From the NCBI GenBank assembly GCA_914767715.1, contig OU612071.1:9905493-9969492 (forward strand): DNA of 64,000 nucleotides. The letters are read 5' to 3'. The notes beneath the pieces are model-generated. The model was not told the origin of the DNA and did not search any database. It was given only the letters and a program-made list of their open reading frames with translations. Numbering within the stretch: the stretch's first letter is position 1; each line of letters begins with the position of its first letter. The DNA comes from Membranipora membranacea (Eukaryota > Bryozoa > Gymnolaemata > Cheilostomatida > Membraniporidae). Positions 31,701 through 43,524 of the stretch are shown here, in pieces. Both the position numbers and the translations under genes were made by a program.

Positions 31701-32384
31701 CATCTTTACCAGATAATGCCGCTCATGAATATAACTTTTTGAACTCCGCCCTCCTCTCGTATGAGTGTGCTGCAGTCTCTGCTGCTATCAGATCAGGTTT
31801 GTCAAACCATGCAGCATACAACTTCAAACTGAATTGGCTAATTGGAACATGAAATAAATCATTATCGTTGTGTTACAGCACTGAAATTGGGATTACGCTG
31901 ATAGAGCGTCTGAATGTGTGAGCTAATTTAGTCTGAGGACCTCATGTTTTCCAATCCCAGCCCTAAAATCGTCCATTCCTTGAGATGGTACCTATTTTTG
32001 GATCCTGGTGACTTGTCAGGATTTTCTAAGTTTAAGATGTTGTATCAAGGAGTGAAGTCATTTACTCCTTGGTTGTATTAACTCGTAAAGCTGCAAGTAA
32101 ATTACAGTTGGATTAATTTGGTTATGACAGAAGTAAAACAAGGTAAACAGAGCTTTTATGAAAAACGTACATCAAATAAATTGCAAGTGCAACGGTGGTA
32201 ATTTTGTCTCATAGTCTTATTAAATGTTATGTGGCATAACATGGATTCTATTTTCTCTTTATTTACAGGAAAGCTTGAAGGTGATGAGTACACAACAGAG
32301 GACTCTCTGTATATAGCTAAGATTCTAGCTGAGATTAATTCGCAGATTGGAGCTAAAGTATCTCCATTATCCGCTGCACAGTAA
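28749..32384 (+). pseudogene. DHDH: DHDH pseudogene, tandem copy missing exons 4 and 5
   Basis: A direct tandem copy of the DHDH gene with introns retained. Recognisable exons: 28749-28850 (1), 30039-30150 (2), 30633-30796 (3), 31202-31327 (6), 31639-31796 (7), 32269-32384 (8). Exons 1-3 are intact and close to the functional copy (for example LCEKSLTC). Exons 4 and 5 are gone: sequence matching intron 3 of the good copy near 25215 passes, around 31080-31200, straight to the exon 6 acceptor. The loss is 253 coding bases, includes the catalytic Tyr, and shifts the frame. Joining exon 3 to exon 6 gives TAA after seven codons. Exon 7 also carries a 1-bp net change leading to TAA. A truncated transcript of about 130 residues is conceivable but could not be an active enzyme. 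Confidence 0.9.
31491..31571. repeat. Hairpin element in the DHDH pseudogene
   Basis: GATAGCCAGTGTGTTGGCTC plus TGATTGGT (31492-31519) is complemented by ACCAATCAGAGTCAACACAT and CGGCTAGTTATC (31540-31571) across a 20-base loop. Near-perfect stem of about 28 bp; a short foldback or MITE remnant. Confidence 0.75.
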
Positions 32385-33394
32385 TCAGCATTCTGTGTCT
32401 CAACTAAGATTTTGGATTAGAACTATATACTAGCGATCCGAAATTGTACATGAGAAAAATTATATAACTCAATTAATTGGCAACTGCGGCCATTGACAAA
32501 GTTATTTAAATAATTCGCATACTGAAGATGCTATAGTAACAATGTCAATGAGTATTTAAAACTGAACTCACCAAGCAAGCAGCAATAATCAGAGAGATCA
32601 GTGCGAAGACCTTCATTTTCTTGAATCTAAACAACAATAAACATTTTTACCAGATTCGTTGTATGGCAAACAAGATGACTAAAACATGAATATTTTCTTT
32701 CAGCATTTCTTTGTATGAGATTTCCACCGGCTAAATAAGCTGGATACTTACTGTTGATATTTTAAAGGTTAGACATAACTGTGAGTTGCTTTATTCTAGT
32801 TGACTTGTGCTCTCTACATCAAACGTACACTTCTTATTTAGCTGAGGGTCAGGCAATTTGACTGCCAGAGTTAAAATATAAATTTACTCCATAAGTTAGG
32901 GGGTTTTACATCAGGAGTCAACTTTTGAACAAAAAATTCACAGTACTGCTTCGATAGTATCACAGACTCATTCTTAGATCTGATTGGTTGCCCTTTTGCA
33001 TATATATTATAGAGTTTGCACTTATCTATTGAGCTCAACATCTATGACATCGATAGTTGTCTTCTCTCAAGTAAAATAACCCCAAACTCTGGTTGTAAAC
33101 CTTGGTAACCTAGGCAGTAAAGGCTTTGTTGTGTTTTAACTGCCAATGTTAATTTCTTGTTTTACCTATAGGGTTAAATTTTTGTAATATATACCAATAA
33201 TTGGTGAGACTGGAAAAACTATGTGGCGTGATTCAGACAAGCCGCATACACATATTTCTTTTAAAGGCCATTTTCACTACAAGTTTGCTTGAGAGCTGAC
33301 TAAATATTAAGAAAGTGGCAAGCAAAAAAACATGCAGAATTTACTGCATGCAGGACTGCACATAATCTCTTGGCAACTTCAAGCAAAAAATGAT
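32385..33394. other. Intergenic stretch between DHDH pseudogene and right duplication arm
   Basis: Apart from the signal-peptide-like exon at 32572-32616 (minus) I see nothing identifiable. Confidence 0.4.
32572..32616 (-). CDS. Candidate signal-peptide exon of a small secreted protein (orphan)
   Basis: The minus strand reads ATG then 14 further codons (MKVFALISLIIAACL), followed directly by the consensus donor GTGAGT at 32571. This is a textbook hydrophobic signal peptide with a Lys at position 2. The intron follows in phase 0, as in the 51-aa peptide gene at 49107. I found no second exon in the next kilobase (the antisense side of the DHDH pseudogene), so the gene may be incomplete or dead. 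Confidence 0.35.
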
Positions 33395-35850
33395 TTCGAA
33401 ATCAATATTTCCATATTGGTAAAACCTTTCTGGCGTTTTCAAATAGACGCCTTGATTTTAATCAAGTGCAGGCTATCACAGTTTCTGGGTATAATTGAGA
33501 AAAAAATAGAACTCAATTTACTCTGACTGGCATATGGAATGGAAACAAAATGACTGACAATCTATATCAAACTAAGGGGGTGCCAACAATACAAAATTTG
33601 AATCATTATGAATGACAAGATGAATCGATTAATAAGACCTTAGAACAACACCCCACACAAAAACGTGAACAACAGAATACTTATCAATTTCTGAAACAAA
33701 AGGCTAGTAATTGATTTTTAGCTGGGCCTAAACGTAATGGGGATTGATTAAGAATAGCCTACATTTATTATTGTTTGTTTGTAATTGTTATTGGTCAGGA
33801 AGCTCTATTGTGACAACAGGCCCCAATCGGAATCGATACATTGGTATTAATAGATCAATATCAGGAGTAAGTGCATTGTCGCACGTCAGAAGCCGTATCA
33901 TTCTAAAAAATATTTCACGTCATTTTTATAGAACATCTTTTAAGATATACTAAGACATTTATATGATGAGCAAAAATATTATGTTATGTGGAAATTCATA
34001 AATTCTGTTCTAGAACTCCAGAAATCTGGAAAGATATACATATAACCTGTTATCAAAATATGCCAAACAAGATGAAGACTAATCACCGGCATACATAACT
34101 AAAAATCTTAGACTTGTTCAGCTGCCACGAGCTGTGACTGGTAAGAAGAACGGGTTTTTAAATAACTGATTTCACTCTAATTCCCTTTTCAAACAATACT
34201 TGGCACACCGATTCAATAATAATAAAATAATAATAATAATTGTAAAATAATTCTCACACTATTTCATCATTGATGAAAATCTGGCGGAGCTTCATCGATA
34301 TAGCTGTTACTCGACAAATCAGAGCATCTCACAGTTTCATCTCTACATATTGTGTAGATGATATCATTATCATTAGTCATTCTGCGTAAGCCCATTTCTC
34401 AGTTGTCAAGTTTCAACAGAGTTTTAACTAATGATTTTGCGTAGATCACTTCTCACTAGCTGCAACAAAGAGACCAGGGAACCAGTACTGAGTCTCAGCA
34501 CTCTGATGATCTACCCAGGCCATACCCTCCTTCATTAGGTGCTGTAAGGCTATATCAGCTCTGTGTATGTCCCACAAGAGGTCAGAGGTCAATGCTGATA
34601 CAGTCACAAACCCTCCTGTAAGCATAATAATAAGAATAAATAAATACACACATATATATAGGCTATGTCAATTATATTTTGCTGATCAAGTCATAAATGA
34701 CACACAAAACCTTGCAAAAAACAAATATTATTGTAATTCATCAGGTGATTTTGTTGAAAACATTGTTATCAAGGAGGGAGGTTCTATGAAATTATAGTCA
34801 CTTTTCTGATCACAACTTGAAATACTTCAGGTCATCTGTTTGTACAACACAATGGGCATACAGCTCTAGCAAAATCCATTCTGATTTAGAAACTACTATG
34901 TTAAATTTGAGTCAAAGTTGTCAAATCTGGTTTGAACTCCTTCCCTGCTTAATTTTTGCCCCTTGCCTGCCGGTCAAATCAAACACTCTGTGGTATAATC
35001 ATATTGAAGAGAATCTCAGGCCTACTAACTGACCCATCAGACCTTGGTTTGAATGTCACCATATCAGGTTAATCACCAAACATTTCAAAGTACGCATTAT
35101 GATGTCAATCCATAAGCTGATACTTATTATTATTATTATTATTATTATTATAACAATCATATATTATTATTGTTCAGAAATAAAGTAAGGCAGAATACAA
35201 ACATAAGTTTTGTATACATGTGCAACCAAATCTCAGGCTCATGTTACAAAGTTTAATACTTTTCTTCAAATCTAAGTTATTATCACTACAATTGCATAGC
35301 TTCAAAGCTGACTTGACGTTTTTGTTGAATGGATTGATTAAGTACAATATTCCTTACATTCAATCATATGTAGGAATTACTGATTTTGCTCACTAATACC
35401 AGGCCAAATAATTTTTGACACTAGCTTTGTCTGTTCTAGCTAATAAAAATATGCATTGACATAAACCATTGTGTTCTTGGAAAAAAGGTTTAATATCCAA
35501 ACAGAATGTTTTGAAACAGTTTTGATCACCCCAGCACTACATCCTCGTGATAGACGTTTGTAAATCCCGTAGGAGTTGACCTAGGTCACTCGAACCGTGC
35601 TCCAATCAAATAATGAGAATGAAACTTTTGTAATGTATAAATGACCACCTTGAGACTGTTACAAGCCTATATTCAGTAACACAGCTACACAAATTACCTC
35701 AATGTTATTGTGCAAAGTGAGTTTATCTATCAGTCATATTCCTCAGTCAAATATCTTACTTTCATTCAATGAGGCACTTGATTTTAAATGCATCATATTT
35801 TTTGTCTTTGTAAAGCATATGTTATATCAGCTGGTCAAATCTAGTCACAG

Positions 35851-36015
35851 CCACAATGTTGAGGTGATATACTATTGCAAGTATATCTCTGATCGATAGA
35901 TAATGAACTAATTCATTTAGCATGAGTACCATCACAAGCAATTCTGTGTGATGACACGAAGAGAATTTTACGAATTAGGGACGGGAACATGTTAGGTACT
36001 TGTGCTAAAGTGACT
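35851..36015 (-). mobile_element. Degraded MITE family B copy in SNF8 pseudogene intron 5
   Basis: On the minus strand the landmarks TTCCCGTCCCTAATT, CTTGTGATGGTACTCATGCTA and GATCAGAGATATAC match 5799-6014 at the orthologous position. The first terminal repeat is lost. Confidence 0.6.
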
Positions 36016-38170
36016 TTAACTTACCTCAGCTTGTTGTAGTATAGTGGTATGATCCAGTGACATCTCACCAGGTACTGCCTGCACTATATAACTACTACCA
36101 GAAGGTATCAGAGTGAATCCGCTACCAAGTATCTTTAATCTCTTTATCGCTTGTACCACATCATCACTGTAATGATCGAATATTGAAATTGATTGAATAA
36201 AATCCTAAGTATAGATGTTTACACATGGATACCTTGGAGTTGTCCGACTAAATGTAAAATGCTCAATGAGAGGGCAACTCCAGGTTGAAAGTTGATCTAC
36301 AAAAAAAAAGAAGAAAACATGTGCCTAATGATTGCTTCAGAATGTCACCGTCATAACTACCGATCATGAGAGAGAATAAACTAGCTGGAAGGGTGTATAA
36401 AATTTGACATGCTTAAATTGAATTGTGAAACTTATGGCTAGCGAACATTTTCTCACCTTCATTTTCACTGGCTAAATACGCTGCTACCTGAGGTTGAGTA
36501 AATGTGAAACTGGATGCTAGCTAATACTGTACGATATTCTGCTCGGGTTGCTAATAGCACCAATCTAATATCAACCACAGCCCAATGACATCAGCATTGA
36601 CCCATTGACACAAGTTATGCAGGACAGGTAGCCTCATCTCGAATGCCCCTTTTTTGAATTTCAGAAAAGGGGCTTTAAGTTAGCACTGATCAACATAAAC
36701 ATACACATACATAGTAACATCAGCAGACTGAGAGCCTCGAGATTTACAAACTCTTATCCTCATTTCTTCTATACTCATAATTCCTCCGTTCCTGTGACTC
36801 GTTGCCATAGCAACCTCCACTATCTGCACACCTGGAAATAGGGCAAAATTCAAATGTGAATTTGTGTATCCAGTTATCTTCTATTATTTGGATGAGTGAA
36901 GCTATATAAATGCGAGCATGTCTTGTTAAGCTGCTGAATGCATGAAACTTGGTACCAACTACATAGATTCACTAGTGCATTGATTGGGTTTTCCATACTA
37001 CGATACAGGTAAAACAATGATATCCAATCCATCAGAAAATATTAATTGATACTTATATTCCGATGGTTGAAAGTTCAATGATATATGGTGTCAAGAAAGC
37101 AAGGTTAATGGCAAAATTCATTTGCAATTAAATTTTGCTGATTACACAATTGATCTGTTTACGTATGACATATGGCCATTGACCTTTAACAAGCTATGAC
37201 AAATCATAGTTAACTTCCCAGGGCGGGGGGGGGGGGGGTCGGATCTACTTTGCAAGCCGTTTGGCGAGTTAGGTAAATCACACGAAAATACAACCCACAC
37301 ACTCTCCCGACCCCCCTCTCCTGTGTGACCTGACATACCAAGTTCATAATAGTAATCACCGACACCTAACATCTCAGACCAGAATCCTTTACTGGAGGCG
37401 AGGGGATCAATTCCTATAGTGGAGCACATCTGCTGAAGTGCTGTCTGAACTGTGCATCCTTACGTATCATCTACAAACAGGAGATATATGAAGACAAACT
37501 GCTGAATGACGGCAGAAGAAGACTTACTGACATAGGAAGTTTGATGTTCTATTCGGATCGCTTGATACATTGGTGCATGCACACCTAAGATTAATCAGAT
37601 AGGAATGTTTTCATGCAGCGTAAGTGTCTTTATACATCTTATGACATATGACATTATGACAGTCCATTCAAATTTGAAATCTGCATTCCTGATATTATTG
37701 GATAAATGGTAAAAGCTTAGTCAAGGATCTTATTTCAAAGACGGTAGTGATGCCACTGCATGAGTAAAAAACACACTGAATTAACTTTATCTCAATCTCA
37801 AATTATCTTCAATCGAAATTTCTAAACAGTTTTACAAACTACGTAATACAGACATCTTGTCATTGATAAATCTGGTGGCTGCTGGCAGAGAATAGAAAAG
37901 CCTATTTTACAGACAATTTTCAACCCTTTGACCAGCATTGTTTGCATCAGTAAGCCATATCATATGCTTAAACATTGAGTTTTCACACTTACTTTTGTGT
38001 TTTGAAGCAAACTGTTGGAGATTCTCCTGAAACACCTGAAGCTGTTTAGACATCTGATTTAGCTGGTCCTCTGCTTACTCGGCTCCTTAATTCTTAAGCT
38101 TATCATGATGAGCTCCTACAGTAAAGAAGAAGGTTTCAAGGTCAATATGATGGCGGTTAGCGATGCGAGT

Positions 38171-38345
38171 CACTATGACATCGAGACTACACTACTGTCA
38201 TGTGTTTCTCTGATTTTTTGAGTGTTCCTGTTAGTTATTAAAATTGAACTCAGGCCATAACACCGAATCCCTTGGGATGGTACTGATGCTATACGAATTA
38301 TCTCACTCTCTGAATATCAGAGATATACATGCACACTGTGAGCAT
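38171..38345 (+). mobile_element. MITE family B copy in SNF8 pseudogene intron 1
   Basis: Starts CACTATGACATCGAGACTAC, with AACACCGAATCCCTTGGGATG and CAGAGATATACATGC inside, as in the 8791-9012 copy. No counterpart at the same place in the intact SNF8 gene. Confidence 0.6.
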
Positions 38346-38850
38346 ATGTATCTCTGATCGTCAGAGTGACCCGATACAGTCTTATGGGCTTTCATCTCCC
38401 TCATGAAGATACATTCTTTTGATCAATGATGCAAGTGTACACCATATGATCAGAATACTTGGTTTTTTTCCACTAAGCCATTAGAATGCCAATTTCGACA
38501 GACATGACATGCGAAAAACATTTGATTTGAACAAAATATGATCCGTGATACAATTAAACGCAAACGCTCCATATAAGGTTCGAATATCTTAGCTAGCCAG
38601 TCTACAAATGAAAGAAATTTTAGGTTTCTTTCATCGGAACCCGAAGATCATAGTATCGCCATGAGCTTAAACCAAGTAGGCCCACAACATGACCAGACAA
38701 AACTGTACTCAGTATATCGGACTAGTATGTGCATGTTAAGGGAAACTATTATTATTATTATGTGGGAGGACAGTCACCCAGCAATACTTTTCTAATATTG
38801 TGCAAACCTTTGTTCTTTATTGCAGCTATACCGACTCCTCTTCTTCTCAT

Positions 38851-39400
38851 GATTGATGAATGTACAGCACTGGCAGTTAATCTACAAATCGAGGAATAGA
38901 ATATATAAATATGCCTAAAACTGCGTTACAAGGAGTGCATGTTGTTAAGATGAGCAGGCATCTCATGTTATTTGTTATATATTGTAGGATCTCTAGGCCC
39001 ACACCGAATCAGAATAGAGAAATATGGTAGGTCATTGGCAATGGCTAGGGAGCTCCCAAGTTTACATGGAAATCAAAATATCACCCAGGAACTCTCTAAA
39101 AATAAAATTGACAAGTATCAATCAAGGAGTACTTTTACTCCTTGTATCAATAAAACTGCCAAATTATTGACATAATATGTATTGTAACCGAGAACTTTAA
39201 CAACAGAGTTTCAATCTTGGAGGAGAGTGTGGTAGTATACTGAGTGAGCTACACCCCTGATTGATTTGTTGGCAGACTTCTATACTGCCTGATATGTGTC
39301 ATATCTTACCCGTAACTCACCTTGTCAGAGCAGTTCTTTGGCCTAACTCCTACCAGGAGTTCTTGTAATATAATTCTCAAGAAACAGATAATATTATTAT
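38851..39400. other. Edge of the duplication and unannotated flank
   Basis: 38985-39090 is a diverged copy of the antisense exon-like stretch at 1171-1355 and marks the outer edge of the right arm. 39090-39400 shows nothing identifiable. Confidence 0.45.
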
Positions 39401-40425
39401 TTGACAGATGGCATTTCAATTTATCAGCCCGATGTGCGACAATAAGGATGTGTTTAAGTATGCTATTTTTACCATGACAAGAACATATGCGCTAGGATTT
39501 AATTCCAATGTTATCAACTTAGTAGGAAGTTTTCTAAATTCAAGACAGCAGTGTGTCAAGTTTTCTGGACAATTTTCCACATACAAGCCCATTGATGTTG
39601 GTGCACCACAAGGCACTAAGCTTGGGCCTATTCTCTGGCTGATATACGTTAATGACTTGAAAGCTGAAGGTTTTAATTGTGTGAAGTACGCAGATGACAC
39701 CACATTTTATAAGCCTATTGTAAACCCCACCGATGACAATGTCTCTGATGCTATATCAAATGCTATAGTTGGTCTTTAGAATACAGTATGCTTCTCAACT
39801 CAAGTAAGACTGTTGTATTGAATATTGCTTTTTCTGACTGACCTGGTATGAACCTCGATGTAAATCCCAGTGATGATACTTTTATCTCCCCATCTAAATC
39901 TGCTAAACTATTAGGAGTCACTGTAGACTCTCAACTGTCTTTTAGTGACCACATAGACTCTGTCGTGAGCAAATGCAATAGCAGACTGTATCTGATGAAG
40001 CAGCTTAAGACCATGGGTATGAACACCGCAGGACTGATAACATTCTATGCTGCCAATGTCAAACCCGTTCTTTCCTACGCCTGCCCAGTATGGTTTCAGT
40101 TTATCTCCGAAGCCGATAAAGAGAAACTAGAGAAAGTGCAGAGCTACGCTACACAAATGATGATGCCACACATAGAGCACTATGACGATAGACTGACCAA
40201 GCTAGCCTTACCCTATATATCCGACTTCTTAATGTCTCTATGCAGCGAACACTTTTTAAAAATTTCAACAGATAATACCCATCCGCTGAACAATAGAATC
40301 AGACCTAACACTCAAAGAAAATCCGCCCGTAAAGCAGTAATCGACAAATACCGACCCAGCAAATGCTGCACTGTAAATCGGCAGAACAGCTTTTTTGAAT
40401 TCTATATGAGATTTTTCAACTAGTG
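39400..40425 (+). mobile_element. 5'-truncated non-LTR retrotransposon, reverse transcriptase C-terminal half (CR1/L2-like)
   Basis: Two open frames, 39408-39779 and 39848-40423, together cover the second half of a LINE reverse transcriptase. The first has the B motif GAPQGTKLGP (39600) and the catalytic YADD (39687-39698), preceded by LVGSFLNSRQQCVKFSG. The second has KLLGVTVDSQLSFSDHI, then YACPVWFQF and the conserved C-terminal region, ending in TAG at 40421. A TAG, a frameshift and a TGA between 39777 and 39840 break the ORF. The N-terminal RT motifs and the endonuclease are missing. The architecture resembles CR1/L2 elements; the clade is an inference. Dead copy. Confidence 0.85.
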
Positions 40426-40534
40426 CAATATTTTCCCATCAATTTTTATGTAAACATTTCAATTTCGTCAACCTTTTTAGGAGTGATACAGGAAATGTCT
40501 AAATAAACAAACATCAAACATCAGATGTTAAAAC

Positions 40535-40735
40535 TGATAACATTATCAAAGTTAATACAGATGGTTCACAAAATTATCTCGGAGTCGGATCGGCTGTATA
40601 CATTACTAGTAATAATACTCCTCCGGTTGTACCAGATATAGTAGAGTTTCAATCCTCTGGAAAAGAGTCACAAAGCTGTCTCAAATCATCTAGGTCATCT
40701 AGGTGCCAGGACACATTGGATTTTATGGAAAGGTT
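40535..40735 (+). mobile_element. RNase H domain fragment of a non-LTR retrotransposon
   Basis: Reads NTDGSQNYLGVGSAVYI (TDGS start of retroelement RNase H), then after a deletion VPGHIGFYG (40703-40730), the conserved VPGHxGIxGN region. The middle (QAEL) part is missing. A better-preserved sister lies at 47210-47640. The two fragments flank the mosaic region in the same orientation. Confidence 0.6.
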
Positions 40736-41790
40736 CTTTCAGATCTAGAGTTGGAGGGAGTGGATAGGCTATATCATCTACAGTTTCCAGAGATTTACTG
40801 GTTGGCGTGTCCATGATTATCTCCTCTGTAGTAGTTTTAGGGATAAAAACCTCATTTGTCGTGGCGATTGGCGGTTCCTGAGGCTGAGAGGGGGGAGTGA
40901 CAGGGATGATACCTACTTTTTGTCTTTTCTTAGCCTCCCTTTCCGCTTGGAACTGTTTAAAACGATCCATGGCCAAAGCTCGTGCTACCTCTGCAGCCCT
41001 CTCCTGTTCTAGCTCTGTTTCGAGGTCAGCTCTCAGAGAATTTTCTTTCTCCTCAAAGTTCTGTACTATGGAGAGGAGGTTTAGGAGATTATGGCCATGA
41101 GTCAGGGGCGTATATTCTAAAAAATTTCACTCACTGACTTTTTAGAGATGAGCATAATGATCGGGCGCAGCCTGTTCCACACGCCGTAAACGTGGCGGGG
41201 AGGGTGTGGGAGGGGCGCTTAAGCGCCCTCCCACCACGGAAATTTTTGCATATTGGTAGCAAAATAGTGCAAGCAGAGAGGTGCTCGAGCACTTAGCTGT
41301 TGGGTACTTTCAGAAAACAACTCAATAGCAGTAGAAGATTACGGTAAAAATGCTCCAGTTATAAAGCACCCAATTGAAAAAAACTGACCTTGATGGGATT
41401 CAAACCCACAACAGTTTTATTAACAGTGATTATTAGGCAGACGCGCTACACACTGAGCTATTCAGCCATTCACCAAAAATACCTGGGCCGTGAGTACTAA
41501 TATACGCCACTGCCATGAGTGGAGCACAAAACCTCAAGGCCAGAAGCTTGGGCCAATATCTTGACTAAATCAGAGTCGAGGGCCCTATTAATTGTATCAA
41601 CAGAGAAACCAAAATTATCAAACATGCTCTGGTAATCAAAGATAGATAAACTGATGTTTTTGATTTCATCACATAAATCACTTGCTTGCTGCCAGACTGA
41701 AACTCCTGTTTGCCAAGCCTCATTATTACAACTGTCATCAGATATATTTACTCTATCTGCCTGAATACTACTTTTTAAAACCTATACTAT
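40695..41790 (-). pseudogene. Coiled-coil protein gene, copy A, interrupted by a MITE
   Basis: On the minus strand the N-terminal part (about 41780-41521) and the C-terminal part (41100-40695) are separated by a 410-bp MITE. The readable C-terminal part has ALAMDRFKQFQAEREAKKRQ, then a Pro/Thr-rich stretch (ITVP/PPSQPQ) and TTEEIIMDTPTSKSL. I do not recognise the family; a gag-like or chromatin-type coiled-coil protein is possible. The exon appears to begin at a TATAG| acceptor near 41785. Compared with copy B (44659-45300) the reading frame is otherwise kept up to VDDI, after which the C-terminus diverges. Confidence 0.6.
41103..41512 (+). mobile_element. hAT-type MITE with tRNA-like core, full-length copy 1
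   Basis: 410 bp, from CAGGGGCGTATATT (41103) to AATATACGCCACTG (41512), terminal inverted repeats typical of hAT elements. It is flanked by a perfect 8-bp target-site duplication CCATGAGT (41095-41102 and 41513-41520). The unoccupied site is present in gene copy B at about 45007-45020 (GGCCATCAGTGGAGC). No transposase. On its minus strand (about 41480-41375) lies a tRNA-like unit with A and B boxes followed by a T run. Confidence 0.93.
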
Positions 41791-42117
41791 ACTACCGAGC
41801 AGTGAGATCTACCAACTCTAAGAGGACTTCTCCGATAAAATGTGAATGACAGCACCGGCAGCAAATCCATAGTTGTTTTTTTTTTCAAAACTAAACTAAA
41901 TTTTTGGTTCTATTTGGCTCTTCATTGAGCTGAAAGATAGACGACGCTGATACAATCGGATTATGAAGCCATTGAATAGTTTGGACGGGAGTGGAAAATT
42001 TATTGTAATCACCAAGTTCTTGGCTAATTATTAATATTCTCCATGTTCACAATGACATCCCTGTTTTGCTTCAATTCTAAGAATAACTTTATCACGGATA
42101 TTTTTCTCTTTCTTTTT

Positions 42118-43400
42118 TGAAGAGCACTCACATTATGTCATTAATGTGGCATTTGTCTACGATGAAGCTGTCTACAAGACCGCCAAAAAGTTGGGTAAGA
42201 TAATTTCTGATCAGGATAAAATTTAATGTTGTTCCTTTGAGATTTAGTTTTGCACAAATGACTGCTTAAAAATCTTTACCTTCTTAGATGTTTTTATCAG
42301 GTTATCGATGCCACCTATTTACACAACTCACTTTCAGTTCCAGGTTCTGCCTTGAAAATATTTTACATGATATCACAATGACCAAACTGTTGCATAGAAC
42401 AAATGTGACAGCCATCACCTATCACATACCAGGTTGTAACAAAGAACCATCTGGCTGTCACTGGGAATGCCATAATAATAATCTTTCCTATTTCACTTCC
42501 AGTGGCAGAAATAAGTACATTCAAATAAACATTAATAACAATAAATAATGATGAACTAATGGACTGTATCCTGGTGTGTGTGATTGTGCTTTGCAGTTTC
42601 TGTTGGGTGAGAACTAATTATTTTTCGCTTTACTATTGCCTGCTTTTAATAATTTAATGGATATCATATGTCACATATCACATAACTTGTTTAGTTGGGA
42701 TTAACTGAGAGAGAAAATACATTTTAGTTATGCACACATAGGCATAAGAACATTGCCTTATCTTCACCACTGGTGATTGGCACACTGATTAAGTGCCGTC
42801 ACACAAATCATGAGTGTACCATGAATACTAATACCATAATCTTGTCAATATTTTCAAATGGGAAGCGACGCTATGTCAACACTGGTACTTCTTTTTTTTC
42901 AGATTTGATGTCCAGACTGTGGTTGAGAGGCCATACCTCCACTTTATCGGGCGATCAAAGTGTTCTATTGAGGACCAATTGGTATTATACTAGAGCGTAT
43001 AATTGAACTCCAACAGTGCGGCACCCCCTTGTCTTTTCAAGGGCTAGAGTATAAAGATGTTATACGATTTAATACAGGTAGGAAAATCCCAGCAGAATAC
43101 ATTATTAGGTTTATTTTCAGTTCCTAAATACAATGGCTTGGACCAAACTTTTCGAAAGGTTTAACACTCTTAAGCATCGTATATCAGTCTGCAACGTCCT
43201 AATGTATAAAATAGAACACATAGAGTTAATCAATTGCATTGGTGGCACCGATGGACAGACCATATCCTTTGCTGAGTAGACAGAACAAGTTTTGACAGAT
43301 GGATTAGAGTGTACACTGTTCCAGTATGGTAAAAATGACAAATATCTGTTATTTGAGAAAAGATTAAGTTTACTTGCTGCATGCTATATCCCATAATGGC
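42118..43400 (+). pseudogene. Unidentified spliced gene, copy A, probably damaged
   Basis: Several plus-strand exon-like blocks: about 42121-42194 (HYVINVAFVYDEAVYKTAKK, donor GTAAG); 42288-42548 (YRCHLFTQLTFSSRFCLEN, then SGCHWECHNNNLSYF); about 42901-43130 after TTTTTTTTCAG (VERPYLHFIGRSKCSIED); and a following block to about 43395 ending LAACYIP. Compared with copy B there are 1-bp indels in the first and third blocks (near 42186 and 42985), the latter truncating the frame. A TAG (43277-43279) is shared by both copies. No family recognised; could be a host gene fragment or a transposon ORF with introns. Confidence 0.35.
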
Positions 43401-43524
43401 AACAACATCGAAAGGTGGGTGATTATGGGCATTTTAGTTAATGTACAAAAATTATACACATCACACCTCAGCTTTGTTAATTCATGATAAAATTATTGTA
43501 GTAGCTTCCAGTCAAGAGGGCGCA

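Larger units (their letters stand above)
34446..38850 (-). pseudogene. SNF8: SNF8 pseudogene, inverted copy with several disabling changes
   Basis: Six exons are still recognisable: 38850-38808, 38115-37993, 37470-37339, 36831-36711, 36166-36025, 34615-34446. All keep GT-AG sites, so this is a DNA-level copy, not a retrocopy. Exon 2 has two in-frame stops (TAA at 38089-38087 and 38077-38075) where the intact copy has AAA and TTA. Exon 3 has lost 2 bp then 1 bp, with TAA between. Exon 6 lacks the seven bases AAGTCAG at its start, giving TGA at the fourth codon. Exons 4 and 5 are undamaged ([30 protein letters not shown]). Five changes in three exons exclude sequencing error. The spliced RNA could still be made but not the protein. 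Confidence 0.93.
33395..39090 (-). repeat. Right arm of inverted segmental duplication (SNF8 block)
   Basis: Reverse-complement copy of about 1170-10115, separated from it by a 23-kb spacer holding ODAD3 and both DHDH copies. Shorter than the left arm (5.7 against 8.9 kb). Exons match at roughly 95% by eye, the flanking non-coding block (33395-34040) at about 90%. Confidence 0.85.

Noticed and set aside
37220-37239. G-quadruplex regulatory element at the poly-G run
   Set aside because: Similar G runs at 7757, 21753 and 56217 lie in unrelated non-coding places; simple homopolymers prone to length error.
37142-37429. Independent 95-aa protein containing an SNF8-like segment
   Set aside because: It is exon 3 of the SNF8 pseudogene plus intron read-through.
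39416-39703. Minus-strand open frame opposite the reverse transcriptase
   Set aside because: Shadow of the coding plus-strand RT frame that carries GAPQG and YADD motifs.
41375-41480. Functional tRNA gene
   Set aside because: A and B boxes fit, but the acceptor and anticodon stems do not form and the unit is embedded in a repeated MITE.
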